This document shows positions 7,317 to 13,713 of a stretch of 13,713 nt of DNA, piece by piece (within the stretch, counting starts at the first letter, position 1; every line of letters begins with the position of its first letter). Position numbers and translations under genes: made by a program. Below the pieces are notes generated by a model. It saw only the letters and a program-made list of their open reading frames with translations, searched no databases and was not told the origin of the DNA. This DNA comes from a bacterium (GTDB lineage: Bacteria; Bacteroidota; Ignavibacteria; Kapaibacteriales; UBA961), in assembly GCA_022844575.1 (NCBI GenBank), contig JALHLL010000076.1, positions 1 through 13,713 on the forward strand, read 5' to 3'.

Positions 7317-8243
7317 TCAATAACGTACTATTTGCACACTCGAAACCCCTACGTCAATGTTCAGGAATGCTTTTTTGGCTGTACTCATAAAATTATCAGT
7401 TTGATATAAACCATCCGACTTTTCAATAAATCCATCCTGTTTAAAATCAGATAAGGCATGATTGATTTTAATTTCACAACCCAGGTTTCTCGGAACTCTG
7501 AATGTAATTGCCGACGCACCGCCATCATAATTAACATCAATCCTTTCTTGCAAATCGCCAAGTGTTACATCTACCTCAGCCGCGCCTGCATCAATGTCAA
7601 GTGACTCCAAGCGTATTTTTGTCATATCCAGATTAACATCAGCCGCACCTGCATCAACATTCAATTTCCACAGAACATTATTGGAAAGCTGCAAATTCGC
7701 TTTGTTCTTGTTTTTATCGAATGCCGAAACGGAAATATCCGAATCTTTGGGCTCGAACCACAGAGTATGTGTTTTGTTAACTATTGTATCTCTCAATTCA
7801 TAATCGGCAATATTTGAATTTACAGTTGCTGAAAACAAATCCTTTGCATTGCCCTCTATTATCAGTTCTCCTGCTCCAAGCCGTATTGTTGCTTCCGCAG
7901 ATTGTATGGCGCTGTCAATATTCACCGAAAAATGCTCTGTTTCGATTTTATCATTATTCACATGATTATGACTGCTCTTACCAATATGCCAATGTGTATT
8001 ATTACAACCGCTGTGAATACCTGCAAATAATGTTGCCCCAAGAAATATGCCCGATAATGCCGCAATAACTGCCTTTATATTATCCTTAGGAAAAAGTACC
8101 GCTATACCGATAAGTATCAATGCGGCGGGTGCTATCTTAAACCATTCAAAATCACCGAAATCCACAAGATTAAAATTACCAAGCAATAATACGATGCCTG
8201 AGCTTAATAAAAAGCCACCCCAAAATAGTTTACCTATTTTCAT
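7317..8243 (-). CDS. LiaF-like membrane protein with toastrack domain
   Basis: A 308-residue protein with three predicted N-terminal membrane helices (about 5-24, 36-52, 56-76) of the LiaI/LiaF-TM type. A short Cys/His-rich linker (77-97) follows, then an all-beta C-terminal domain (about 100-308) of the toastrack/DUF4097-like kind. That domain has repeated turns rich in Gly and Ala: LGAGELII (122-129), DAGAADV (197-203), DAGAAEV (218-224), YDGGASA (239-245) and DVGVSSV (297-303). In Firmicutes, LiaF-type proteins modulate envelope stress signalling; here PspC is the immediate partner. The start is supported by GAGAGGTG upstream, and the ATG overlaps the pspC stop (ATGA). An envelope stress sensor or scaffold is the likely role, inferred from partner and fold. 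No histidine kinase or response regulator is nearby. Confidence 0.8.
   Translation of the reverse strand: MKIGKLFWGGFLLSSGIVLLLGNFNLVDFGDFEWFKIAPAALILIGIAVLFPKDNIKAVIAALSGIFLGATLFAGIHSGCNNTHWHIGKSSHNHVNNDKIETEHFSVNIDSAIQSAEATIRLGAGELIIEGNAKDLFSATVNSNIADYELRDTIVNKTHTLWFEPKDSDISVSAFDKNKNKANLQLSNNVLWKLNVDAGAADVNLDMTKIRLESLDIDAGAAEVDVTLGDLQERIDVNYDGGASAITFRVPRNLGCEIKINHALSDFKQDGFIEKSDGLYQTDNFMSTAKKAFLNIDVGVSSVQIVRY
7576..7657 (-). repeat. In-frame 63-bp-spaced repeat inside the toastrack domain
   Basis: The 19 bases at 7576-7594 and 7639-7657 are identical except at one position (plus strand tcagccgc, any base, cctgcatcaa). The spacing is 63 bases, exactly 21 codons, and both copies encode DAGAA. 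This reflects a duplicated beta-repeat unit that has kept similar codons, not a mobile repeat. Confidence 0.75.
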
Positions 8244-8716
8244 AATTCACCTCTCGATTTTGCTCTTTTCTGAAGCGCATTAAATATCATCATTCCCCCT
8301 ATGGCTACAAATATTACAGGAAACAAATCCGAAAAATCAAGGAAAGGAACAAAATTGGAAATAAGCATTATTGTTCCGAAAATGATCATTATAATACCGG
8401 CAGTCATACTAAGATTCGTTGACTTTTTTTCAGAAAAAGGATTCTCGACATCTATTTGTAGCGAAAAAGAATCTTGCCCCGCAGGTTCTTGTTGCGGTGT
8501 GTCACTCACCGAGCCGAAATATGCGGAATAATCCACTTTTTCTTCCGGCATCACTACCCATAAAATTAAATAAAGCAACAAACACAATCCCCATGCAAAA
8601 ACGCCTACAATAAAGGCAACACGTATGATGGTAACATCCACCTGCAGATACTTTGCTATGCCGGCACAAACACCGCCTATTTTTTTGTTCATTACAGAAC
8701 GTTCCATTGTTCTCAT
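8240..8716 (-). CDS. PspC-domain membrane protein
   Basis: A 158-residue protein. Residues 4-60 form a PspC domain: MNKKIGGVCAGIAKYLQVD (9-27), a membrane helix at about 33-56, and the typical closing WVVMPEE (53-59). A polar linker (60-102) leads to two more helices (about 104-121 and 130-147) that resemble LiaI/LiaF transmembrane pairs. PspC proteins sit in the inner membrane and report envelope damage, in E. coli by relieving PspA/PspF control. Neither pspA nor pspF is in the window, and the linked toastrack protein is the apparent partner. The ATG at 8716 has an excellent GGAGG five bases upstream; later in-frame ATGs at residues 4 and 9 are less well placed. It is the first gene of a two-gene operon diverging from mreC. 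Confidence 0.88.
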   Translation of the reverse strand: MRTMERSVMNKKIGGVCAGIAKYLQVDVTIIRVAFIVGVFAWGLCLLLYLILWVVMPEEKVDYSAYFGSVSDTPQQEPAGQDSFSLQIDVENPFSEKKSTNLSMTAGIIMIIFGTIMLISNFVPFLDFSDLFPVIFVAIGGMMIFNALQKRAKSRGEL

Positions 8717-8938
8717 ATTGCCTCCGGAAAAAATTGATGAGGTATCATTTATTTACATGTGCTTACGCATTTATACACAGTAAAGTTTCACTAAGTGATT
8801 AAATGAAATGTACTACTCATAATAACACTCTCCGTAAGTATGTTCGTTCGGTTATGGGTTAAGCCGTATTTTTGCACGCCGTAATGGCACAACAGTTATG
8901 CAGCATTTACCTCTATAAAAGAGTTTCGGTATTATTAC
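8717..8938. promoter_or_regulatory. Divergent control region between pspC and mreC
   Basis: 222 bases separate two outward-facing genes and must hold both promoters. On the plus strand, TATTTTTG (8867-8874) fits the Bacteroidota -7 consensus, with TTCG (8843-8846) 20 bases upstream at the -33 position. It would give a leader of about 55-60 bases to mreC. On the minus strand no clear promoter is seen; TACATTTC near 8813-8806 is one base off the same consensus. An 11-base perfect inverted repeat TCACTaAGTGA (8788-8798) could be an operator but is short enough to arise by chance. GGAGG next to the pspC start is its ribosome site. Confidence 0.45.
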
Positions 8939-9793
8939 ATGTATCGGTTAATTGAGCTTATAGTTCGTTTTAAGGAATATGTTTCCTTATGCGCACTTAT
9001 CGTTATTTGTTTTTCACTCATGAGCTGGTCTCACAGTGGTCAGTTGGGCGGATTTCGTGCCGTAATAGTAGGCGGTATCGGATGGATGCAGAGTGCTTTT
9101 GCTTGGATACCTAATCCCGTATCCATAAAAAGTGAAAATGCGGCTTTACGAGAGCTAAATCTGCAGCTTTCCGAAGAACGAGCAAGCATCAGGCAAGCAT
9201 TGATAGAAAATGCTGCATTACGCAAGATGTTGGAATTCAAAAAGAAAAGTGCCTATGAAGTCATCAGTGCCGATATAGTCGGAAAAACAACAACTGAGGT
9301 ACGAAACTTTGTTACGATGAATAAAGGGACTGCCGATTCTATTCAGGAAGGAATGCCTGTGATAACCGATGCCGGTTTGGTAGGTGTTATTATAGGTGCA
9401 AGCTCTAATTTTTCGATTGCACAACTACTTATAAACAGAGATAGCCGCATTGCAGCCAAAATTTTGCGTTCCCGTATTGATGGAATTGTGGCTTGGGAAG
9501 GTGAACAAGACCTTGTTATGAAGAATATACCCAAGTCATACGATGTAAAAGTTGGCGATGAAGTAATAACAAGCGAATACAGTAATAAGTATCCCTCCAA
9601 TATTCGTATAGGTTGGGTATCAAAAATTATTGATGAGCCGACAACTCTTTTTCGTAGAATACTTGTACGCCCATCGGCAAACTTTTCTACTTTGGAACAA
9701 GTATATATCGCCAAAATTATTCCGGATCCGGAACGCTTGCAGCTTGAACGTGAAATAGAAAAGCGATTGCGCGAGCGTAGGCGTTTACGATAA
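8939..9793 (+). CDS. mreC: Rod shape-determining protein MreC
   Basis: A 284-residue MreC. It has a short cytoplasmic N-terminus, one membrane helix (about 14-30), a coiled-coil segment (about 63-100) and a periplasmic beta-barrel pair (about 104-261). Typical segments are GMPVITDAGLVGVI (138-151), LLINRDSRIAA (163-173) and GDEVITSEYSNKYPSNIRIG (206-225). MreC links the cytoplasmic MreB filament to the cell-wall elongation synthases PBP2 and RodA from the periplasmic side. The last 20 residues form a charged, Glu/Arg-rich tail beyond the barrel (265-284). The gene follows a candidate TAnnTTTG promoter, and mreD follows 27 bases after its stop. mreB, which usually precedes mreC, is absent from the window; a divergent pspC takes its place. 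Confidence 0.93.
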   Translation: MYRLIELIVRFKEYVSLCALIVICFSLMSWSHSGQLGGFRAVIVGGIGWMQSAFAWIPNPVSIKSENAALRELNLQLSEERASIRQALIENAALRKMLEFKKKSAYEVISADIVGKTTTEVRNFVTMNKGTADSIQEGMPVITDAGLVGVIIGASSNFSIAQLLINRDSRIAAKILRSRIDGIVAWEGEQDLVMKNIPKSYDVKVGDEVITSEYSNKYPSNIRIGWVSKIIDEPTTLFRRILVRPSANFSTLEQVYIAKIIPDPERLQLEREIEKRLRERRRLR

Positions 9794-9820
9794 CCATCTG
9801 ATCAATCCGAAAAACTCCTC

Positions 9821-10354
9821 ATGGCTCAATACAGAGAAAAATCACTTTACGAATCGTTTCCGGCATTACGTTATGTACTCTATGCTATAACGGGACTATT
9901 ATTATCGGTACTTCATGTCGTATTTGTACGACTAATCTCCGTACAGGGTATAGCGCCGGATTTATTATTAGTACTTACCGTATGGATCGCTCTATCTGAA
10001 GGGCAATTTATTGCATTATATGCCGGCTTTATTTGTGGTCTCTTATTTGATATTGTCTCTGCAGATGTTCTCGGTACTAATGCTTTAGCAAAAACCGTAG
10101 CCGGATTCACTGCCGGATATTTTTTCCGGCAGGCGGATATACCCAAATCATTGGGTGGCATTCGGCTTCTTTTGGCAGTCGGGCTTAGTTCCTTTATCCA
10201 TAATCTTGCTTACTTTTTCTTCTATGTCCGCCCAACCGAAATGTCTTTTACCGGATTTTTCCTTCAGTATGGCATTGCCACCACATTATATACTGTAGTT
10301 GTAGCACTTTTCCCTATGCTTATTTATCGTTCAACAAGTATGGGAAGAGCGTAA
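9821..10354 (+). CDS. mreD: Rod shape-determining membrane protein MreD
   Basis: A 177-residue, very hydrophobic protein with about five membrane helices (roughly 17-38, 45-60, 64-79, 115-136, 148-168). The conserved MreD stretch APDLLLVLTVWIAL (45-58), GFICGLLFDI (69-78) and LGTNALAKTVAGFTAGYF (84-101) is clear. MreD works with MreC in the elongation complex of the inner membrane. It is the second and last gene of the mreCD unit. The genes for PBP2 (mrdA) and RodA that often follow in Bacteroidota are missing; a terminator and a convergent gene lie downstream instead. Confidence 0.92.
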   Translation: MAQYREKSLYESFPALRYVLYAITGLLLSVLHVVFVRLISVQGIAPDLLLVLTVWIALSEGQFIALYAGFICGLLFDIVSADVLGTNALAKTVAGFTAGYFFRQADIPKSLGGIRLLLAVGLSSFIHNLAYFFFYVRPTEMSFTGFFLQYGIATTLYTVVVALFPMLIYRSTSMGRA

Positions 10355-10407
10355 ACCCAATCAAATAAAGTTATAACATATTTGTTTATTTCCGTATTGA
10401 AAATAAA

Positions 10408-10439
10408 AAATCCCCTCCATAGTTTTATGAAGGGGATTT
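10408..10439. terminator. Intrinsic terminator between mreD and the T9SS-exported protein gene
   Basis: AAATCCCCT (10408-10416) pairs with AGGGGATTT (10431-10439). After one C/A mismatch, a further three pairs close a six-base loop. The minus strand continues into TTTTTTATTTT, so it is best placed for the minus-strand gene ending at 10471. It may also stop mreCD transcription from the other side, where the T-run is short. Confidence 0.85.
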
Positions 10440-10470
10440 AACTCAAATAAAGTATTTCAAATAGGTACTC

Positions 10471-12606
10471 TTATCGTATAACCGTAATACCCATCGTTTT
10501 TGTTACATCGTCCGACTTAATTCTTATAAAGTATAATCCCGAAGGCATCGGATTATTTGCCACATCGTCCAAATTCCATCGAATGGTATTACTACCGTTC
10601 AAAGCAAATTCACGTACTGTTTCGCCGTTACTATTTGTTATCGTAACAGTTGCCATTGCCGATATGAAACCACAATCAATTTCCGTATATGTTTGTGCCG
10701 GATTAGGTGATACGCTAAATTCGGTAATACTTTCCTCATTCACCGATGTAACAGGCGCACGTCTCATTACAGTATCACTACCAAGATAATATGTCGCCAA
10801 ATTCGATTTTCTGAGCTTTATCGCCTGAATAGCATACTTATACGTTTTATTGTCTGTTACCGAATCATTATAAAACAGTTCGGTGATAGGTTCTGTTGTG
10901 ATTAAAGAATAGCTTGCTTTCGGCAATGTTGATGAAGTACGATAAATCATATATCCCTCTCCATCCGGCGATTTATCCCATGTGATATGCTTATGTGTTA
11001 ATGCTGTTGTAACGATAGGGTTCGTTGGTGGTTGTGGTGGTAATAAAGCCGTGCCACCTATATTTTGTTCCATCTGTAATGTCGGGTCGCCTTGTAAGCC
11101 ATTATGTACTCCTCGAAATCCGATAGCATATACAACCCCATTCGGATAAGAAGTATTATAAATAATACTCGGAATATATTCATTTTCCGCGCCTAAATTA
11201 TTTATGGACAAAAGTGCTATTTCTCCAATCGTTTTTCCGACGGATAATTGATGATAAAACCAATGCGGTCTGCCTGACCAATTACAAGTCAGATTTTTTC
11301 CTTCGCTACCCAAACTACCCCTAACTACATTATTTTCAGAATCCCAATCACCCAAATAGCTTCCGAACAACATGGTATGAACCGCATTTGTTTTATTACT
11401 AACAAATCCTTCTATATTAGAAACCCCACCAACACTTGTGTACCAACCTGCTCCGCAACCATATGCAAATAAGTAATCCTCAGTATTGAGTGTAGGAAAC
11501 CATTTTTGTGCCGAAACATTTTTCGCTCCGAGCAAAGTTGAAAATCCATTCCATGCCGTAGCCGCAAAATATTCTCCGTATGCACCGAAATTATCATCAA
11601 TCAATGCACGACGTGAAGGTGTAAATGCACCCGTTCTGAAATTCTTATTTTTTTCAAAATATCGTTTCAATAATGCAATTTCCGATTCCAACATTGATTT
11701 ATGTTTATCTTTATCAAAAAAGGCAGGTAAGTTGTAGAAATCTATTCTTCCGACAGCTAAGTCAATATCCGAAGGTAATGATGATTGATCGAATTTCCCA
11801 TCATCCGGTACATTCTTATTCTGCTCTCTACTGGGTGCCTGACCGCCGATATTCGGATTATTGTCCGTATTTATCGTTGCATCAGTCCATTTTCCATTTG
11901 TATCGGCATAATAAACATCCGCACTCCATGCTCCCTGATGATCAGGATGACCATCAGGCCTAATATTTCCAGAATACGGTACGGCAATTCTTCCGACAAG
12001 GAATACGGTTGTTATTTTCCTATTTGCCATAACCGAATTCTGAATAATGTTTTTTATGTTCTGAACACCTTGTTTACTGAACTCTTCTGTTCTCGGAACT
12101 AATTGTTTTACAACCTGCCACCCCTCCTTTTGTACGTTTTGCTGCCACTCTGTCAATTCATTCGTAATGTGAGGGTTTACTGTTTCATCAATCAATACAA
12201 GAACCGCCTTTTGTCGTATTGAAGTCGGAGGGATTCCTAAACCCGTTGCGCAATAATTAGTTGCTACGTATTTCATTGACAAATCGGGTCGTTCGCATTT
12301 TTTTAGCATTTGATACTCATATCCTATGCCCCTCTCAATCGCTTTATCCCTGTAAATTGTTTCATTCGTATCGGCAGTAGATAATAATTCCCATGCGCTA
12401 CTACTCTGATCCAACCTTCGTCTGTAAAATTCATACTGTACGGCAAAACGGTCTTTTACCCATGTGAATTCAAAATAGGGCTCGGTCGTATCTTTTACCG
12501 TAACATCACAAATAAAAACTATGTCCCGTGGTCCGGGGGCCGGCTGCGCCATTACCTGCAAATAAGCGGTAAACACTAATGCCAATAAAGTGACTGTTTT
12601 TTTCAT
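10471..12606 (-). CDS. T9SS-exported protein with C25-like core lacking the dyad
   Basis: A 711-residue exported protein. Residues 1-21 are a signal peptide ending VMAQ. A fibronectin III-like segment (about 28-105) is followed by a region (about 130-515) patterned like peptidase family C25 (gingipain): VFLVGRIAVP (201-210), SADVYYADTNGKWTD (228-242) and DDGKFDQSSLPSDIDLAVGR (268-287). A second fibronectin III domain (about 525-620) leads to a type A T9SS sorting domain (about 625-711), with SVSPNPAQ at 631-638 and PSGLYFIRI at 688-696. It should therefore cross the outer membrane by the type IX system and be attached or released outside. Where C25 enzymes have the catalytic GHG and Cys, this protein has YGCGAG (382-387) and FGSYLGDWD (414-422), so proteolysis is doubtful. 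The ATG at 12606 follows AAAGGA by seven bases; an upstream in-frame TTG is less likely. Confidence 0.8.
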   Translation of the reverse strand: MKKTVTLLALVFTAYLQVMAQPAPGPRDIVFICDVTVKDTTEPYFEFTWVKDRFAVQYEFYRRRLDQSSSAWELLSTADTNETIYRDKAIERGIGYEYQMLKKCERPDLSMKYVATNYCATGLGIPPTSIRQKAVLVLIDETVNPHITNELTEWQQNVQKEGWQVVKQLVPRTEEFSKQGVQNIKNIIQNSVMANRKITTVFLVGRIAVPYSGNIRPDGHPDHQGAWSADVYYADTNGKWTDATINTDNNPNIGGQAPSREQNKNVPDDGKFDQSSLPSDIDLAVGRIDFYNLPAFFDKDKHKSMLESEIALLKRYFEKNKNFRTGAFTPSRRALIDDNFGAYGEYFAATAWNGFSTLLGAKNVSAQKWFPTLNTEDYLFAYGCGAGWYTSVGGVSNIEGFVSNKTNAVHTMLFGSYLGDWDSENNVVRGSLGSEGKNLTCNWSGRPHWFYHQLSVGKTIGEIALLSINNLGAENEYIPSIIYNTSYPNGVVYAIGFRGVHNGLQGDPTLQMEQNIGGTALLPPQPPTNPIVTTALTHKHITWDKSPDGEGYMIYRTSSTLPKASYSLITTEPITELFYNDSVTDNKTYKYAIQAIKLRKSNLATYYLGSDTVMRRAPVTSVNEESITEFSVSPNPAQTYTEIDCGFISAMATVTITNSNGETVREFALNGSNTIRWNLDDVANNPMPSGLYFIRIKSDDVTKTMGITVIR

Positions 12607-12661
12607 AAACAATCCTTTCAATTATATATGAGTAATATTTTGCATAAGAGTATTACAATAA

Positions 12662-13576
12662 TCAACCGATTCGTATATCAATCTCATCGGCAAAAGCAAT
12701 ATTCAACATTTTATAGAGTAATCGCGCCGTTGTCAAATCGGGGTGATAACTATTCTTCACCGGTGCAAGTTCTACAATATCAAAACCGATAATTTTTTTT
12801 CCGGATCGCCGTACTTTTCTTAATAACTGAAGTGTTTCCGCATAAAGGAATCCATCCGGTTCAGGTGTTCCCGTCGATGGCATAATCGAAGGATCGAAAT
12901 AATCAACATCAAATGTTATATATACTTCTTCAGCTAATGAATTAATAATACTCGTATGCCAATCTTCGCCCCACAAACCTCGCCTTATCGCTGATGCGTA
13001 AAAGGTATTAACCTTTTTTTCTTTTATAAAATCGGATTCTTCTTTGCATTGAGCACGAATACCCACCTGCGTGATTCGCTCTGTCGGAAAAAATTCCGCC
13101 ACACGTGCCATAAAACAGGCATGACTATATGGCGTATCGTGATAGGTATCTCTCAAATCCGAATGAGCATCAAAATGAAGTATGCTCATCCTAGGGTATT
13201 TATCAAAATGTGCTTTTATCGGGGCAGTAGATATGGTGTGTTCTCCCCCAAGTGTAACAACAAACTTCCCCATTTCCAATAGTTCGCGTACCTGTGTTTC
13301 AATAATGCTCAAAGCAGCTTTATCGGTATTACTCCCGAATTCTATGGGTTCGAGTGTTGCTATTCCTTTTTCAAAACATAGTTCATTATCAAATTCATCA
13401 TCATAGAACTCCACATATGCACTCGCTTCCAATATGCCTTTGGGTCCGAAACGAGTACCACCACCATAACTTACCGTATGTTCATACGGTGCGGACACAA
13501 TAACTATGTCCGATTCATTGAGAGTACAGTGTGTGTCAATAGCAAGAAAATTATTACTTGAGTCGAGTGTATTCAT
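12662..13576 (-). CDS. speB: Agmatinase-type ureohydrolase
   Basis: A 304-residue enzyme of the arginase/agmatinase superfamily. The binuclear manganese ligands are all visible: H113 in LGGEHT, D136, H138 and D140 in HFDAHSDLR (134-142), and D223 and D225 in TFDVDYFDPSIMPSTGTPEP (221-240). VELAP (268-272) carries the conserved late glutamate. Agmatinase hydrolyses agmatine to putrescine and urea. GGEHT instead of the GGDHS of arginases, and the STGTPEPDG segment, favour agmatinase over arginase, though guanidinobutyrase-like activity cannot be excluded. No arginine decarboxylase gene (speA) is in the window. It is 55 bases upstream of the T9SS protein gene on the same strand; that gap has its own ribosome site but no clear terminator, so read-through is possible. 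No Shine-Dalgarno is evident for this gene. Confidence 0.88.
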   Translation of the reverse strand: MNTLDSSNNFLAIDTHCTLNESDIVIVSAPYEHTVSYGGGTRFGPKGILEASAYVEFYDDEFDNELCFEKGIATLEPIEFGSNTDKAALSIIETQVRELLEMGKFVVTLGGEHTISTAPIKAHFDKYPRMSILHFDAHSDLRDTYHDTPYSHACFMARVAEFFPTERITQVGIRAQCKEESDFIKEKKVNTFYASAIRRGLWGEDWHTSIINSLAEEVYITFDVDYFDPSIMPSTGTPEPDGFLYAETLQLLRKVRRSGKKIIGFDIVELAPVKNSYHPDLTTARLLYKMLNIAFADEIDIRIG

Positions 13577-13713
13577 ACAATAGTTATTCGTAGTGTAGTT
13601 GTTGTCATATACAAAAATACACTTTCAGAACTTTTCTTATAAATGTGTTTTTGTAATCGTTTTATTGTCGGCACTCATAGCGTAGCAAATAGTAAAATGA
13701 TGTTAACGTCAAT
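13577..13713. promoter_or_regulatory. Upstream region of speB at the right edge
   Basis: The minus strand reads TATTTTTG at 13619-13612, an exact match to the Bacteroidota -7 consensus TAnnTTTG, ending 35 bases before the speB start. No good -33 element was found at 19-21 bases upstream. The plus strand has TGTTTTTG (13646-13653), one base off the same consensus, which may serve a divergent gene beyond the window. No coding frame is visible. Confidence 0.4.

Noticed and set aside
8788..8798. Palindrome TCACTaAGTGA between pspC and mreC as an operator.
   Set aside because: Only five base pairs per arm with no second copy nearby; it is noted in the intergenic entry but too likely by chance to claim.
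12607..12621. A five-residue longer start of the T9SS-exported protein at TTG.
   Set aside because: The segment contains the AAAGGA ribosome site for the ATG at 12606, which begins a standard Lys-rich signal peptide.

Overview
The window is AT-rich bacterial DNA carrying 13 protein genes, with no RNA gene, CRISPR array, insertion sequence or phage gene that I can see. Several features point to the Bacteroidota/Chlorobiota/Kapabacteriota side of the tree. One large secreted protein ends in a type IX secretion (T9SS) sorting domain. The YebC protein has the family form starting MGRIFEKRKHK. Several gene starts are preceded by an octamer fitting the Bacteroidota -7 promoter consensus TAnnTTTG. 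The phylum is an inference; I cannot name a species.

Layout, left to right. (1) Positions 1-330 are non-coding, possibly with a divergent gene starting at the very left edge. (2) A tight plus-strand run from 331 to 5211 encodes a PAP2 lipid phosphatase, a MoxR/RavA-like AAA+ ATPase, a CrcB/Fluc fluoride channel, a secreted DUF4920 protein, a membrane-anchored DUF58 protein and an ElaA-type acetyltransferase. It ends at a strong bidirectional hairpin. (3) A minus-strand pair follows: a long-chain polyprenyl diphosphate synthase, then YebC. (4) A second minus-strand pair encodes a PspC-domain protein and a LiaF-like 'toastrack' membrane protein, overlapping by ATGA and closed by a terminator. 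(5) Divergent from these are mreC and mreD. (6) A minus-strand pair closes the window: an agmatinase-type ureohydrolase, then a 711-residue T9SS-exported protein whose core resembles the gingipain (C25) fold but appears to lack the catalytic His/Cys pair.

Most of the genes concern the cell envelope: lipid phosphate removal, polyprenyl carrier synthesis, MoxR-DUF58 envelope quality control, PspC/LiaF stress sensing, MreCD shape proteins and T9SS export. The least ordinary parts are the insertion of crcB and a secreted cysteine-pair protein between the usual MoxR and DUF58 partners, the apparently non-catalytic C25-like secreted protein, a Cys/His-rich patch next to the membrane in the LiaF-like protein, and an mreCD pair without mreB, mrdA or rodA beside it. 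I did not find a clearly new defence system or mobile system.
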